Assembly (NCBI GenBank): GCA_021613535.1
Contig: CP075492.1
Coordinates: 8,618,001 to 8,682,000 of the forward strand
Source: Adineta vaga
Taxonomy: Eukaryota > Rotifera
Length of the DNA: 64,000 bases
Direction of reading: 5' to 3'
The notes under the pieces were generated by a model that was not told the DNA's origin, did no database searches, and was given only the letters and a program-made list of their open reading frames with translations. The stretch's first letter is position 1. The number at the start of each line of letters is the position of its first letter. Below are positions 25,601-36,558 of the stretch, in pieces. Position numbers and translations under genes: made by a program.

Positions 25601-28600
25601 TTCTTTACGTGTCAATCATTGATGGTAATAATTCATTATTTGTATTGAGAGTTGGAAGAACGCGATTGAATGATGATCCTAATGATGTTGAGATCAAGTT
25701 AGATGTTTTCAATGAAAAAAAAACAATCACTATGATATGTCGACGATTTCTTACCATGTTGGTCAAATTCAGATGCATCACTATCACTTCGTGTGAAATG
25801 TTTTATCGGTAGACGACGTACAGGGGAATATTTTGATGATAATGTGTACCATTCTGGTATTCCATTAAGATTTAAATTTGTGTCATTCAATGCAATACAA
25901 ATCTAGAAAAAGAATATCGATTGATAGATAGTTTGTCCTTTCGTTAAAAAAAGGCATTTACCTCGCCAAGAACTTCTTGATTTCGATCAAGATCGACTAA
26001 TTTAGTCCATAGAGAAAGATTAGCTAGTGTATTTATGTCGAAAAAGATTAAACGTTGATTCCATGTACATATACCAGAAGAGCAAGGTTGTGATTTAGTA
26101 CATTTTTGTTCTTTGGATCTAGATATATGATTGAAAAGACTCAATATATGATATGAATTTGTTTGTTTGTTATTAAATGACAGTTGATATAAAACATAAA
26201 GGAAATTTTGACGATTCCATGTCAATATAAATACATCCATTTACTTAATCAGTAGTTCCGAGTATGAGACGAATGAAAAGTCTCATGGGTTGGTTCTCAC
26301 TTACTAAATTATGAGTTATGAGGACAAAGTCGAAGAATCTATCGACTCGTGTTTCCATTGATTTTTCAAATATGTGACATATTAAAAAAATGTGTGATAG
26401 TTTTTTTCTAATCGAGGTGACAAATTCAACACTAAAGTTTTCCTCTGTCTCTTTGATAATCAAATAAAAATTCTGTTGAAAAACGTTTCTCAATGATTTA
26501 CTCAATCAAATTCGATTGAATATAAATGATTCCAGAATATTATCAGCTACACATGAACCTTTCTAATATGTTTTGTTTTCTCGAATCTAATCGATTAACA
26601 TAGTCAAATCTCAAAAGGACATTATCGAGAAAATCGAGAGTAAAAAGAATTATTTACATGATGAATATTGCTCACAAAGGTCCATTGAGAATTCTTCATG
26701 CAATTCAATTGTATGAATAAAACTAACTCTTCGACTTTTGTTTCGAAGAAAATTTTCTTTTCCAATAGTCACTAGATTACATAAAGTCATCATGAGATAT
26801 ACTAATCAACTTCCATCAATGTTATAAAAGAAGAAGAAGAAGAAGAAAGAAAAAAGAAGAACGGCAATGTTAATCTAGTTTACTATGTTAAGTATTTTGT
26901 TTATGACATCATTGTATCTGAAACAATGATAATAATAATAATAATTCTTTTCTAAGTAAAAGAACTTAGTATGTCTTGATGTTGAAATAAATCGAAATTG
27001 ATAAGCTGATGATGTGTCTACTCTTCAGAAAGATTTTCGATTTCAAACATAATTATTACAAAATAACCTTGATGAAAGTCGAGTAACAAAGCAAAAGAAT
27101 TCATGTTTCTATGAAATTCAGGAAATACCTCACTTGACCTTAGGCGCATAGTTCTGATTTAAGAATGCATAAATTTCAACATTTTTTGCATTGTAATTTT
27201 TCTAATCGAAATCAGAATCCTTTATGAAAAAATATCAACTGTCATTCAAATAAGTCCTGTCAACTTTAATTGCAAGTTTGCAATTCTGTCAAGAAAAAAC
27301 CTACAATGAATCTCGTCCACATTGTACAGATAATTGGCAAGCAAATGATCCTTGTTGAATATGAAGATCTCTAGCACCGTGTACTGTAACATGAAATTCT
27401 CGTCGCTGAATATGATATTGAAAGGAAAGCTAAAAGCAAAAGATTTCAATTGATTGATTTGTTTTTTTCTTCTATTCGTCTGAAAAAAAAATGTGACGTA
27501 TACTTGTAATCGAATATTGCTTTCATTCTTCCTTGTTGTTGTTGTCTCGTGTTCTAAATAAAATATTCATAGTTGAAGAAAAAAATGTATGTATATATAT
27601 ATATATTTGTTTTATCAAAATAAAAAAGAACGACGATGAGGTGTCGTAACATCAGATGAAGAGTTAGTTCTAATCGAAAAACATTGTGAACAACAAGAGA
27701 AGAAAGGATGTTCAAATATTGAGTTTTTATTGGAAGTAGAAACTTGTCCTGTCAAACGTGTATTACTACCAAATGATGAAGCGGATGTATGTGTTTTCGT
27801 AATTGAACGTTTTTGTGAAAAACGTGAATAGATATTTCGAAAAGATTCAGTCAATCTTTGACTAGGCGTTGAAAGAGATGTTTTTCTCCCAGTTATATCT
27901 AATTCACTTGCTTGCTGAGATGTATTTAATGATTCATTTCCGCCTACACCAGAATAGTCATCAGTTATATCTAATTTCGATAGACTCAAATCAGATTCCG
28001 AAGAATTTTGTCGTTCGAATGATGATGTTGGTGGTGAGGAGACCAATGTAATTGGTTGTGATAGTGGTAGAGGTGGAAATGATTCAATTGGAGCTGTTGA
28101 ATGAGATAAATTTGAAAGACGTTTCGATAGACGTACAAGAACACTTGGTCGTTCGACACGTTGTATTTGTCGTTGCTGTTGTTGTTTGATTGGTAATCCA
28201 GCGGAAATCATCCCATTATCGTTCTCACAACCATTGTCATTTTTGAACATGACATTATGAAATACAACCATTCGTGTTGATGGTTGTTCTGTCAATGTCA
28301 TTGAGCTCAACGTTTGTCGTAATGAACTCCGGCAGAAAAGGGGCGGCGTGTAGTAGAAGTTTAGTATTGGTGACTATTTTCTTCCTTCTTTCTCTCCCTC
28401 TCTCTCTCTATTTCTCTTTTACGAACTCTGCTGGGAGTCGAGTACTGCCGTTAAAAAGAAAAGAAGAGAAGAAGAAGAAGAAGAAGAAAAAGATTTAGTA
28501 TTCCGACGGCAAAAGGAAGCGAAAGATGAGAAAAGAATGAAGTACAAGGCATTTATATAAAAAGGAGTATTTGTCCAAGCTGTTGTGTTTCGTCGTTCTT

Positions 28601-31196
28601 CGTTTTCTTCTCCTGCTTCGTTTTTCTCCGTACAGTTCATTATGATTTTTTTTTGCTTATTCTCTTTTGTATATAGTGGTGAAGGAAGGAAGCAAAGACG
28701 ATAGAGTAGCGGCAATACTGACACACAATTAAATAGACTAGATGAAATGCTTACTACTAATTATTAAAATAATTAACATGAAATATAATCTTTACCTTGG
28801 GAAGATATGCTTGAAATAGGAGGATTTAGTAATGATTGTTCGTTATTTGACAATGTTGAATATCTATGAAACCAGAAAAAAACATAATCATTATAATTTT
28901 CACAGAAAAACTCGAATTCCTAAGGGATTGAAAGATCTCATGAGAATATGATGAATTAGAAAGGCTGTCGTTTTTATGGCATAAATGGTACAAAAAGAAA
29001 AGAAGAAGAAGACGAAGACGAAAGAAAATGACTTGTTTTACCTGATCGGTCTTTTAACAATCATATGAATATCTGGTGATTGCATCGAGTGTTGAGAAAT
29101 AATACGATAAACATCATTATAATTTAAATTTGTTAGTTTTTGTCCGTTCCATTCAAGAACTTGGTCGCCTATAGAGAAGAAAAAAGAATGATGACAAACA
29201 GAAACTGCAATTTCTTTGTTTCTTTGCTAATCTACCAGTTTGTAATTGACCACTATTGTCTGCTATACTACCAGGTGTTACTTTCGTGATTTCAGCAACT
29301 GTCATTTCACTTCCATCTTCCATTTCTTTATGAATACCACCTTGAATTTTTAGACCTAATTAAAGATGATAGATAACATGTGTCAGAAGGATCAGTTCTT
29401 CTTGTTTATAAATAAAGAAACATACCTAATGCAGTAAATATATCTCCTTTCATCATATTTCCTTGTTCATATTCTTCTCGAAACGTCGGTGTCCATGTAT
29501 TGTTTTTAAGATGAACATGACCGATTTGTTCGGTACGATTTTCATTAAACTGCCAAGTTGTTGTTCGCTAAAAATAATTGAATAGTTTTCATTTTGATTG
29601 ATAAAAATCAATCGAAGACAACAATAATAATTCACGAAACAAGACGACAATAATCACAACAATAAATGCCACGAAGATCTGTATAATTATAATTATTATA
29701 ATAAATTGTAAAGACCTGTCGAAATGGATCGGTTGATAAAACGTTCAGTATTGTACTCGAACTAGCAGTATCAATTCCTGAATCTTTCAATGTTGTTTCA
29801 TGTCCAATATCTTTCTCTTCGAGTGAATGATATTGAAATTCTTTCAAACTAATTTGTGGATGATGTGTTGATCGTGATAATGGTAATGATGTCAAAACAT
29901 CTTCATCAATTTTGTGCACTAGACAAATAAGGATAGACACAAAAAAACATTCAAACGATGGGAATAACTACAAGTAGAAGAAGAAAAAGCAGACGATAAC
30001 ACGAGGAAGAAAGGAATAGATTGGGTGTGCATGCATTAAGAAAAAAACGATATTAATTTATTAATATGAAATGCACCGTAGTAAGGAAATTTTCTAATTT
30101 GGCTGCAAGAATTTCATCTTTTTGCCAAGCATCATTGAATAACATATTGCCTAGAATATATGTCGTCTTTGTTCTTTTTATTGAAAGAAATCTCTCAAGC
30201 ATGTGTTATCATTATCATCATCCTCTTCTTCTTCTTCTAGGTGTAGTGTAAAAAAAGAAGTTCTAATCAAAATCCTACCACGTGGTACAGATTCATTATC
30301 ATCAACAGCCGAAGCTGATTCCGGTGAAGAAACAGCACAATCTTCTTGATCGGAACTAGATTCTTCTTTGGACTCTTTCTTCTGCTGATGCTGCTGTTGT
30401 TGTTGTTGTTGTTGTTGTTGTTGAAGTCGACTATTTGTTGTTGGAAGTAATCGTTTACGTGGTTGCGAAACAGATGGATTGAGTTTTGTATTAGCACCAT
30501 TTTTATTCATGTTCATTTCTTCATCTTCTTTTTCATCTGTATCAAATGGTTGAGATAAAATATACTCTGAGACATATTGTTTCGAAATATTTTTCGTATT
30601 TTCATCATTGATATTATTCGTATTCAATGGAGTTGTAGTCAATTGTGAGACAGAATTCGTAGTTGGAATAAATTTTCGTGAAGAAAAATAACGTTCTTGT
30701 TTTTGACGACATATATTACACACCCAGAATATCTAAATAAAACATTGAAGAGAAAATCCTATGATTCAAAATAAATGATTAACAAACAAATATACCTTAT
30801 TATATTGATGTCCTTTTAGTCGTACACCACATCGAACACAAAAACGTTTTTTACATATAGAACATTGTCTTGCTGATTGTTCGTCGACGAATTTTGTTTT
30901 TTGACAGAGTTCACAACAAACACCTGATTCATTTGATAAACTTCCGTGAGGATATGTTTTAGCTTGTTGTGAATATCGACGACCAGCCATTGCCACAGGT
31001 GCTGAATAATCATCCATACGAGATCTAAAACAATTAATAATTAAAAAAATATATTTCCTATCATTAAAAGATTCAATTGATTTTACTGTATTGCCAAAGC
31101 ATCTTGTTTTTCTTCGGCTTTTTGTCGATTGATAACAGCTTCAATAATTTTTCGTTCATCTTCAGTTAAATGACTTAAATCAGGTGTTAAATCCAT
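22606..31196 (-). CDS. RIMS: RIM: Rab3-interacting presynaptic active-zone scaffold
   Basis: Twenty-two coding exons, 1291 aa: 31087-31196, 30796-31024, 30279-30732, 29716-29918, 29426-29567, 29236-29355, 29042-29168, 28796-28863, 27504-27553, 27305-27429, 25962-26118, 25755-25902, 25609-25678, 25476-25549, 24911-25405, 24730-24856, 24272-24666, 24025-24214, 23133-23347, 22946-23085, 22663-22892 and 22606-22612. Domain order is that of alpha-RIM: a Rab-binding helix (LTEDERKIIEAVINRQKAEE), a zinc finger with four CxxC pairs (CELC, CSIC, CVRC, CNIC), a PDZ domain (about 400-510), a divergent C2A, the PxxP site RKRQLPNIP for RIM-BP SH3 domains, and a C-terminal C2B (FADFIEGLGTGQLVGRQ ... WGDYGKLDRKVFMG). 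RIM tethers Rab3 vesicles and calcium channels at release sites. There is a polyglutamine run after the zinc finger. The end is ...FRS, as in vertebrate RIMs (CIRS), made by a 7-nt last coding exon. Confidence 0.93.
27615..28301 (-). CDS. Nested same-strand ORF inside a RIM intron (possible isoform exon)
   Basis: A 228-codon frame from the ATG at 28301 to the TGA at 27615-27617, between RIM exons 28796-28863 and 27504-27553. The protein is Ser/Thr-rich with phospho-site-like clusters and a Cys-rich end (FFSCCSQCFSIR). Its codon use resembles neighbouring exons and it is not a simple repeat. I find no good phase-1 donor before the stop, and the flanking RIM exons join in phase without it. It could be an alternative 3'-terminal exon, an alternative first exon whose donor I cannot place, or a nested gene. 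The frame remains open for some codons upstream of the ATG, which would fit a terminal exon. No family recognised. Confidence 0.4.
   Translation of the reverse strand: MTLTEQPSTRMVVFHNVMFKNDNGCENDNGMISAGLPIKQQQQRQIQRVERPSVLVRLSKRLSNLSHSTAPIESFPPLPLSQPITLVSSPPTSSFERQNSSESDLSLSKLDITDDYSGVGGNESLNTSQQASELDITGRKTSLSTPSQRLTESFRNIYSRFSQKRSITKTHTSASSFGSNTRLTGQVSTSNKNSIFEHPFFSCCSQCFSIRTNSSSDVTTPHRRSFLF
30380..30423 (-). repeat. Coding polyglutamine tract in RIM
   Basis: TTG/CTG triplets on the plus strand encode about 11 consecutive Gln, then HQQ, on the minus strand in RIM exon 3. It lies between the zinc finger and the PDZ domain, a region that is normally disordered. Confidence 0.85.
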
Positions 31197-31833
31197 TAAT
31201 ATTATTGTATACTTTTTTTCCTAATTAATAATAATAAGCATCCGTCTTTTACAGAAGCCTAAAATTAAATAAATCAATAAATTAAATGAGATAGATCTTT
31301 TCTAAATATTTTACCGCAGCCCTGTTCAAACAGTAGGGCAATTGTGGTCGACGCCAGTATGATATTTGATTTTTGTTCAATTAGTGTCTGTATCTGTATT
31401 TAGGACACCATGTGATCTAAAAAAATATGAAGAAAAAGACAATAAGTAAGTCGACACACTAGTTTAATCTCTCGAGATCTTCAATCAGTACGTATTTGAC
31501 ATTGAAAGTGCAAAGGCTTCACTAGCCATGCTCAGCGCGCTGCTTCCTGTTCTTGTCTTTGCCTTTGCGTTCGTCCGCTTGTCTGTTGCATGCTATGCTT
31601 ATTTTCATTGGTTAAAGAAATTTGATCTTCTACCATTAATCATTTTCTTTTTCCTCCCTTTTTATTCATGCTCTATTCTTTGATAATAAACATTATTTTT
31701 ACAAAATAATGATTCGAAAATTAATTTTCTAGTTATATATGAAAATTTCTATTGAACTCAACCGTTTCTATAACAACCGACAATGTAATGATAAATGAAG
31801 CTGTATGATTGAGTTTCTATTGGCATAAATATT
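31197..31833. promoter_or_regulatory. Divergent promoter region between RIM and the 31834 gene
   Basis: 637 bp separate the RIM start (31196, minus) from the start at 31834 (plus). It contains no exon. Both genes must begin transcription in or near this stretch, so shared or bidirectional promoter elements are likely; no specific motif could be assigned. Confidence 0.5.
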
Positions 31834-32927
31834 ATGGCACGAGTATTTCGTAGTCAAAGTGATCAAAGATCTGAATCACAATATGGTTCTGATCCCTATT
31901 GTCAACTAGCCAGACGAAAACAATTTGATACTGAATTAGAAAATATTCGTGCTCAATCACGTTCAATTTGGTTAAAACCTGATACATCATTGACGACGCA
32001 TGGCCATTATTTTGCTGATCCACAACAATTTCAACGAACTTCATCACGACCAACATCAGCTGGACGACGTCATAATCCACATCCAAAATTGTACTTTCCT
32101 TACTTTTTTCTAGTTGAATAATGAATTTTTCTTCATGGTCTTTTTAAACTTCTAGAGTGTTTATGAGAACAGGAATGAGAGAAATTCCAAATGCATATGG
32201 CGCACCACCAGCTCGTCTTCCATCACGTGAACGTAATATTTTTAAAACTGTTAACTGAATTCTATATTGAATTTTCTTTCAAGAAACATCAGCTCAATTA
32301 TCACAAGTTCCTGATTATTTGGAACAAATTCAAGATTTATCAACTGTTGAACGTCAAGGAGCCAATGCTTTTTTAAAAGCAGCTAACGAAGATTCGAAAG
32401 CAAATGTTGGACAAGCACTGAAAAATTATCGCCTTCATATGAAAAATGAATATGAGTGTCCACCAATTGGCGTAAGATAAAATTAGAATTATATATAATT
32501 GATTTTTTGAATACTTTTCAGGCAGCAACAGTTTGTCGAGATGATGGAAGCCGTTCCGAATTTTATCCATCCATGGATCGATATCGACAAGCAATTCGAA
32601 ATGAAAAAGGTATTATTTTTAGTTAAGAAAGTTTAAATTATCAAATTGATCTTTATTTTATTCGTCGTAGAATATGGCGCTGTCAATAAAGCTCTTGAAA
32701 ATCCTGAAACTGATATTCAAGTAATCAATGATCAGCCTCCTGAACAACCGGTTCTTCGACGTAATGTTCGTTTTCCAAATCGACCAGCAGCTCATTTTCA
32801 ACGTCGTAGTCATAGTCATACGAATTGTCCATGGCCACTAGCTCGTCAACCATATCGTGGTGATTATTCGATTCATATGGATTGGCATCCACGTTTACCT
32901 CATCATCGTCTCACTTGTCTTTGTTAA
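31834..32927 (+). CDS. Unrecognised 288-aa basic protein
   Basis: Five exons: 31834-32090, 32156-32232, 32284-32471, 32522-32609 and 32671-32927, all in phase, TAA at 32925-32927. The protein is polar and basic with no signal peptide or membrane segment. Notable parts are an Arg/Ser-rich N-terminal third (SSRPTSAGRRHNPHPK), a helical-looking middle (VPDYLEQIQDLSTVERQGAN), and an aromatic/Arg-rich C-terminus (RPAAHFQRRS, RQPYRGDYSIHMDWHPR). Short Pro/Gly/Tyr/Arg motifs of this kind are common in ciliary microtubule-associated proteins, so a ciliary role is possible but is only inference. Its stop is 36 bp from the convergent stop of the YdjC gene. Confidence 0.78.
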
Positions 32928-32963
32928 TCAAGCTGCAAAACATCGAATGAAAACGAAACTTTC

Positions 32964-33860
32964 TCATGATATACAATCATAAGTACAGAGCTGAACATTA
33001 TATTTTTCGAATAAATTTATCAATTCTTTACTTGATAAAATATTAAATTCATGTTGTCTATCAATCGATTGAGAGAATTCATCAGGTTGTGTAGTTCCAC
33101 AACCACCAAGAAATTGATCACAAGGATAACCAGGATGACACATGAGTTCAACATAAATATTTGATTTTTGACTTTTTTCAAGTGTGCTTAAGCAAGTTTC
33201 AATATTCTTCAATGTAAATTCTTTACCCATTATTGTCATACCAAGAAAATATTTCGGATAGACAAGTGAATAACGATCGAAAATTTTCATTGCGGACTGT
33301 GTTTCATTGACAATTTCTGTATAGAATGATTGATCTATTTCAAATGAATTGATCATATGATCATTCGGTGCACGAATATAATCTATACCATATTGTTTAG
33401 CTATTCGAGCAATACTTTCAACAATCATTGGATGAACATGAATATGTTGATGTCCATCAATATGTCTTGGGAGTTTCCCATCAGTTAATTCTTTGTATTT
33501 ATTCAGTTGCATTTCAACTTCATATTCAATATGTTCTTGTTTGATCGTTCCTTGCTGTAATTTCTTACGTAAACCATGTTTACCATGCATTAAACCTTCT
33601 GAATTAATTAACGATTCAATTTGAAACGAATCATTTGTTATCGGTCGACCTTCAGTTAAATTAAGATGAATACCCATTGAAAGATTATATATTTGTGCAT
33701 ATAAACATGCTTGATGAGCATTAGAACCGTTAACAAGAAGACTTGTTGAAGAGATTAGTTTTTGCTTAAATAGATCAATGATAGCCTTATCACGATTCGA
33801 ACAATATCCAAAATCATCGACATTAATAATCAGATATTTGATTTTGTTTGAAGATGACAT
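32964..33860 (-). CDS. YDJC: YdjC/ChbG-family carbohydrate deacetylase
   Basis: An intronless 298-aa frame; the ATG at 33860 is used because the codon just upstream is TTG. Family hallmarks are present: NVDDFGYC (D15, D16), GIHLNLTEG (H65), and HIDGHQHIHVHP (H133, H137, H139). Asp and His at these positions bind the catalytic metal in this polysaccharide-deacetylase-like fold. The family removes acetyl groups from oligosaccharides such as chitooligosaccharides; human YDJC is the animal counterpart. There is no signal peptide, so it is probably cytosolic. Length matches bacterial and animal members (about 250-320 aa). Absence of introns among intron-rich neighbours may mean retroposition or acquisition from bacteria; I cannot tell which. 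3' UTRs probably overlap with the gene at 31834. Confidence 0.92.
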   Translation of the reverse strand: MSSSNKIKYLIINVDDFGYCSNRDKAIIDLFKQKLISSTSLLVNGSNAHQACLYAQIYNLSMGIHLNLTEGRPITNDSFQIESLINSEGLMHGKHGLRKKLQQGTIKQEHIEYEVEMQLNKYKELTDGKLPRHIDGHQHIHVHPMIVESIARIAKQYGIDYIRAPNDHMINSFEIDQSFYTEIVNETQSAMKIFDRYSLVYPKYFLGMTIMGKEFTLKNIETCLSTLEKSQKSNIYVELMCHPGYPCDQFLGGCGTTQPDEFSQSIDRQHEFNILSSKELINLFEKYNVQLCTYDCIS

Positions 33861-35435
33861 CAAGAAAATAGCGAACGAAAAGAGATGAACAAAAGAAAAG
33901 TGATAGATAATAATCAGGTCGCTAAGATAAAAGTATAGTTTTCTTCAAATGATCAAAATCATTCATATTTCGTTTTAATTTTGAAATTTTATGCTTTGAG
34001 CTTATTTAAAACTATCTTTGATAAAAAGTCATTATAGGATTACTCGAATTCAAATCAAAGAAAGATTTTGCATCATATAATAGTCTACAATTGTACATCT
34101 TTATTTTGTGTTTTGATTCGAATACACGTCACCCTCAAGATATGATCTATCAACTTGTCTATACATTCAGTATTAGAATAAAACCATATAATGTATATGC
34201 AATCAATCATTCGAGAAAAAGAAAGACTCAATTCATTAAATAAAGATATATTTTCTTAAAGCTATTTCTACTGCGCTGCGTACTATAAATATCGAAACAT
34301 ATAGTGTTATATATATATATATATTACATAGGCAGCACTTTAACTTTCTTATCCTTCAATCATCATCAATTACAAGTAATTGTCATTAGAGTGAGTTCAT
34401 TAGCTAGATCATAATCAGTTTCGTATCGACGGAATTGTTATTTAAAATAACAGCAAAAAGGTAGATATATAAATGACTAACTATGATTGATATATCCCTT
34501 TTGACTACAAATTAACAATTGGTATCCTGTGAAAGGATATTCTTTCAATAAATGGTTTTAATTCATCATTGAAAAAACTGAAGAATCTATATAGGTATAA
34601 AGTTTTCATATGCTAAAAAAACGCATTGTGTTTAATAACAAAATTGTTGAAATATATTCTGATGTATCTCTCTTATAATTATAGATAATTGTACAATATA
34701 TGAATAAAACTTATATTCAGTAATGATTGAGTATTTCCTTTTGTCTTATATTTGATATAAAACATATTCACTTATTTTCATTTTGTTTTGAACTATCAAA
34801 ACGATAATCGTCTAAGCATGTCTTCTCGAAGATACGATTAGAAATCATCTTGTCAATTATAAATGATTCATTTATATTTTATTCTATTTCACATACGTAT
34901 ATACAAAGAATGAGAGACAGATAGTTGAAAAGATATCTAATAGGTAAAATATATGTGACACGATAATATCAACTGTTCGGTCTGTTTGTTTTCAACATAC
35001 CTTCGAGCAATGAAAGTGGGCGTTAAATGAATGGATAGATGTGTGCGATGACTGATGACTATACCGTATTGATCAAGCTAGTCATTATTATCTTTTTTTC
35101 TCTTCTTCTTCTTTTTCTCTCTCGTCATTGGCAATCCATGCTTGAATGCGTTTAATATACGTTGATTTCTTATTCGACTAGAGAGTGAAAGAGACGTAGA
35201 GAGATATACAATGGTATAAATACAAGCACATATAGATTTATTTCAACAGTAGTAAACTTTATTCGAACGAAAGCATTATTAAAAGGGAATTTGTGATTTT
35301 GTTTTGATATTTCACATTCTCTTTCAATAGTGCCTTTGTCTATTTTCATACAACTACGAAGAAAAAGAAGAAAAAGGTTCAAGTAAGGGTACAGAAACTA
35401 TATCACACATAGAGGATACCATAGAAACAATCTAT
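33861..35435. other. Non-coding region
   Basis: About 1.6 kb, strongly AT-rich, with a (TA)n run near 34310-34325. I see no exon. It should hold the YDJC promoter and the 3' UTR of the C1q gene. Confidence 0.5.
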
Positions 35436-36558
35436 TTAATTGTCTTCATGTATCAAAAATCCACCAAATGTTGTATATCTCCAACCATACAACGATGTCT
35501 TAAAATGATAATCTCCATCTTCACGTGATTGGGCACGAATATAGATTCGATCACCACGATGTAAATATAAAACAACGGTCGTCGATGCTGTATTCCAAAT
35601 GGGTACCTTTTGATTTTTAACAGCTGTTAAAAAACCTTCAACCCATAATGGTACAATATTTTCCGTATTTTTACATAGAGATACTGATGCCTAAACAAAA
35701 AATATATGCGGTTAATATGATTGTTTTTTGTAGAATATAAATGAAAACGCACGATATGATTTGCTGGTACACAAACGGTTAAACTAAACTCATATAAACC
35801 ATTGATAGGTGCATAATAAATACCAGTATTATTATTAAGATTATAATTTTTATTTAGTATAACATCGTCCCAAATGATAATACCAGAACTATCTTGTAAA
35901 GTGTATGTTTTATTTAGTGCAACAAAAAATGCCGATTTCAAATTAGAATAGCCATCACGACCTTGAAAAGAAGATGTTTGAAAACATAAGAAGATTTATT
36001 CTATTTTCTAAGTAGTATTTTACCTGGTGGACCTGGTAGACCGGGAGGACCACTTGGACCTTGCATGCCTTGTTTACCTGGTGGACCAGGTGGTCCTAAA
36101 AGCAATAAAGGAATTTTTTACTTTGAATATTTATTTATTTGAATAAAACTAACCATCAGGACCTTGAATATCGAGTGTAACACGATTTCGAGCATCTAAA
36201 ATATTACTTTAACATAACTGATTTATTACATTTTCATTATATATTTACTTGGACAATTAATATGTAATTTACATTGATTTGCTGATGTTTTTTTATGTGT
36301 ATTTCCATATGTAGCTGCTATTGAAGATGATTGAGATGCTTGATCAGGATAATTATTGCTATTTTGATTTCGTTTAGCTGTATAAGGTGATGGTGTCTGT
36401 TGTTGCTGTTGTTGAGATCGATATTCATAATAATTATATGTTGGTGGTGGTGGTTGAATTGCATAAGAACCACTATTAATTGGTGGACCTGGATCGGCGG
36501 CTATGATTATCGATACAACTATCAATCCGTATATAATTGAATGAATCATTATAAACAT
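35436..36558 (-). CDS. Secreted collagen-stalk C1q-domain protein
   Basis: Five exons: 36249-36558, 36154-36195, 36024-36095, 35753-35961 and 35436-35690; 295 aa. The ATG at 36558 begins a hydrophobic signal (IIYGLIVVSIIIA), followed by a Pro/Tyr/Gln-rich linker with QQQQQQ, a short collagen stretch of about eight Gly-X-Y triplets (GPPGPPGKQGMQGPSGPPG) in one 72-nt exon with phase-1 borders, and a C-terminal C1q domain of about 140 aa. C1q features are SAFFVALNKTYT, GIYYAPINGLYEFSLTV and the final FGGFLIHED. Such proteins form trimers and act as secreted ligands or lectin-like immune factors in invertebrates. The stop is TAA at 35436-35438. The collagen stalk is much shorter than in vertebrate C1q/CTRP proteins. 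Confidence 0.9.

Noticed and set aside
26245-26505. 86-codon minus-strand frame in a RIM intron
   Set aside because: It starts with TTG, has no recognisable motif, and the flanking RIM exons join in phase without it.
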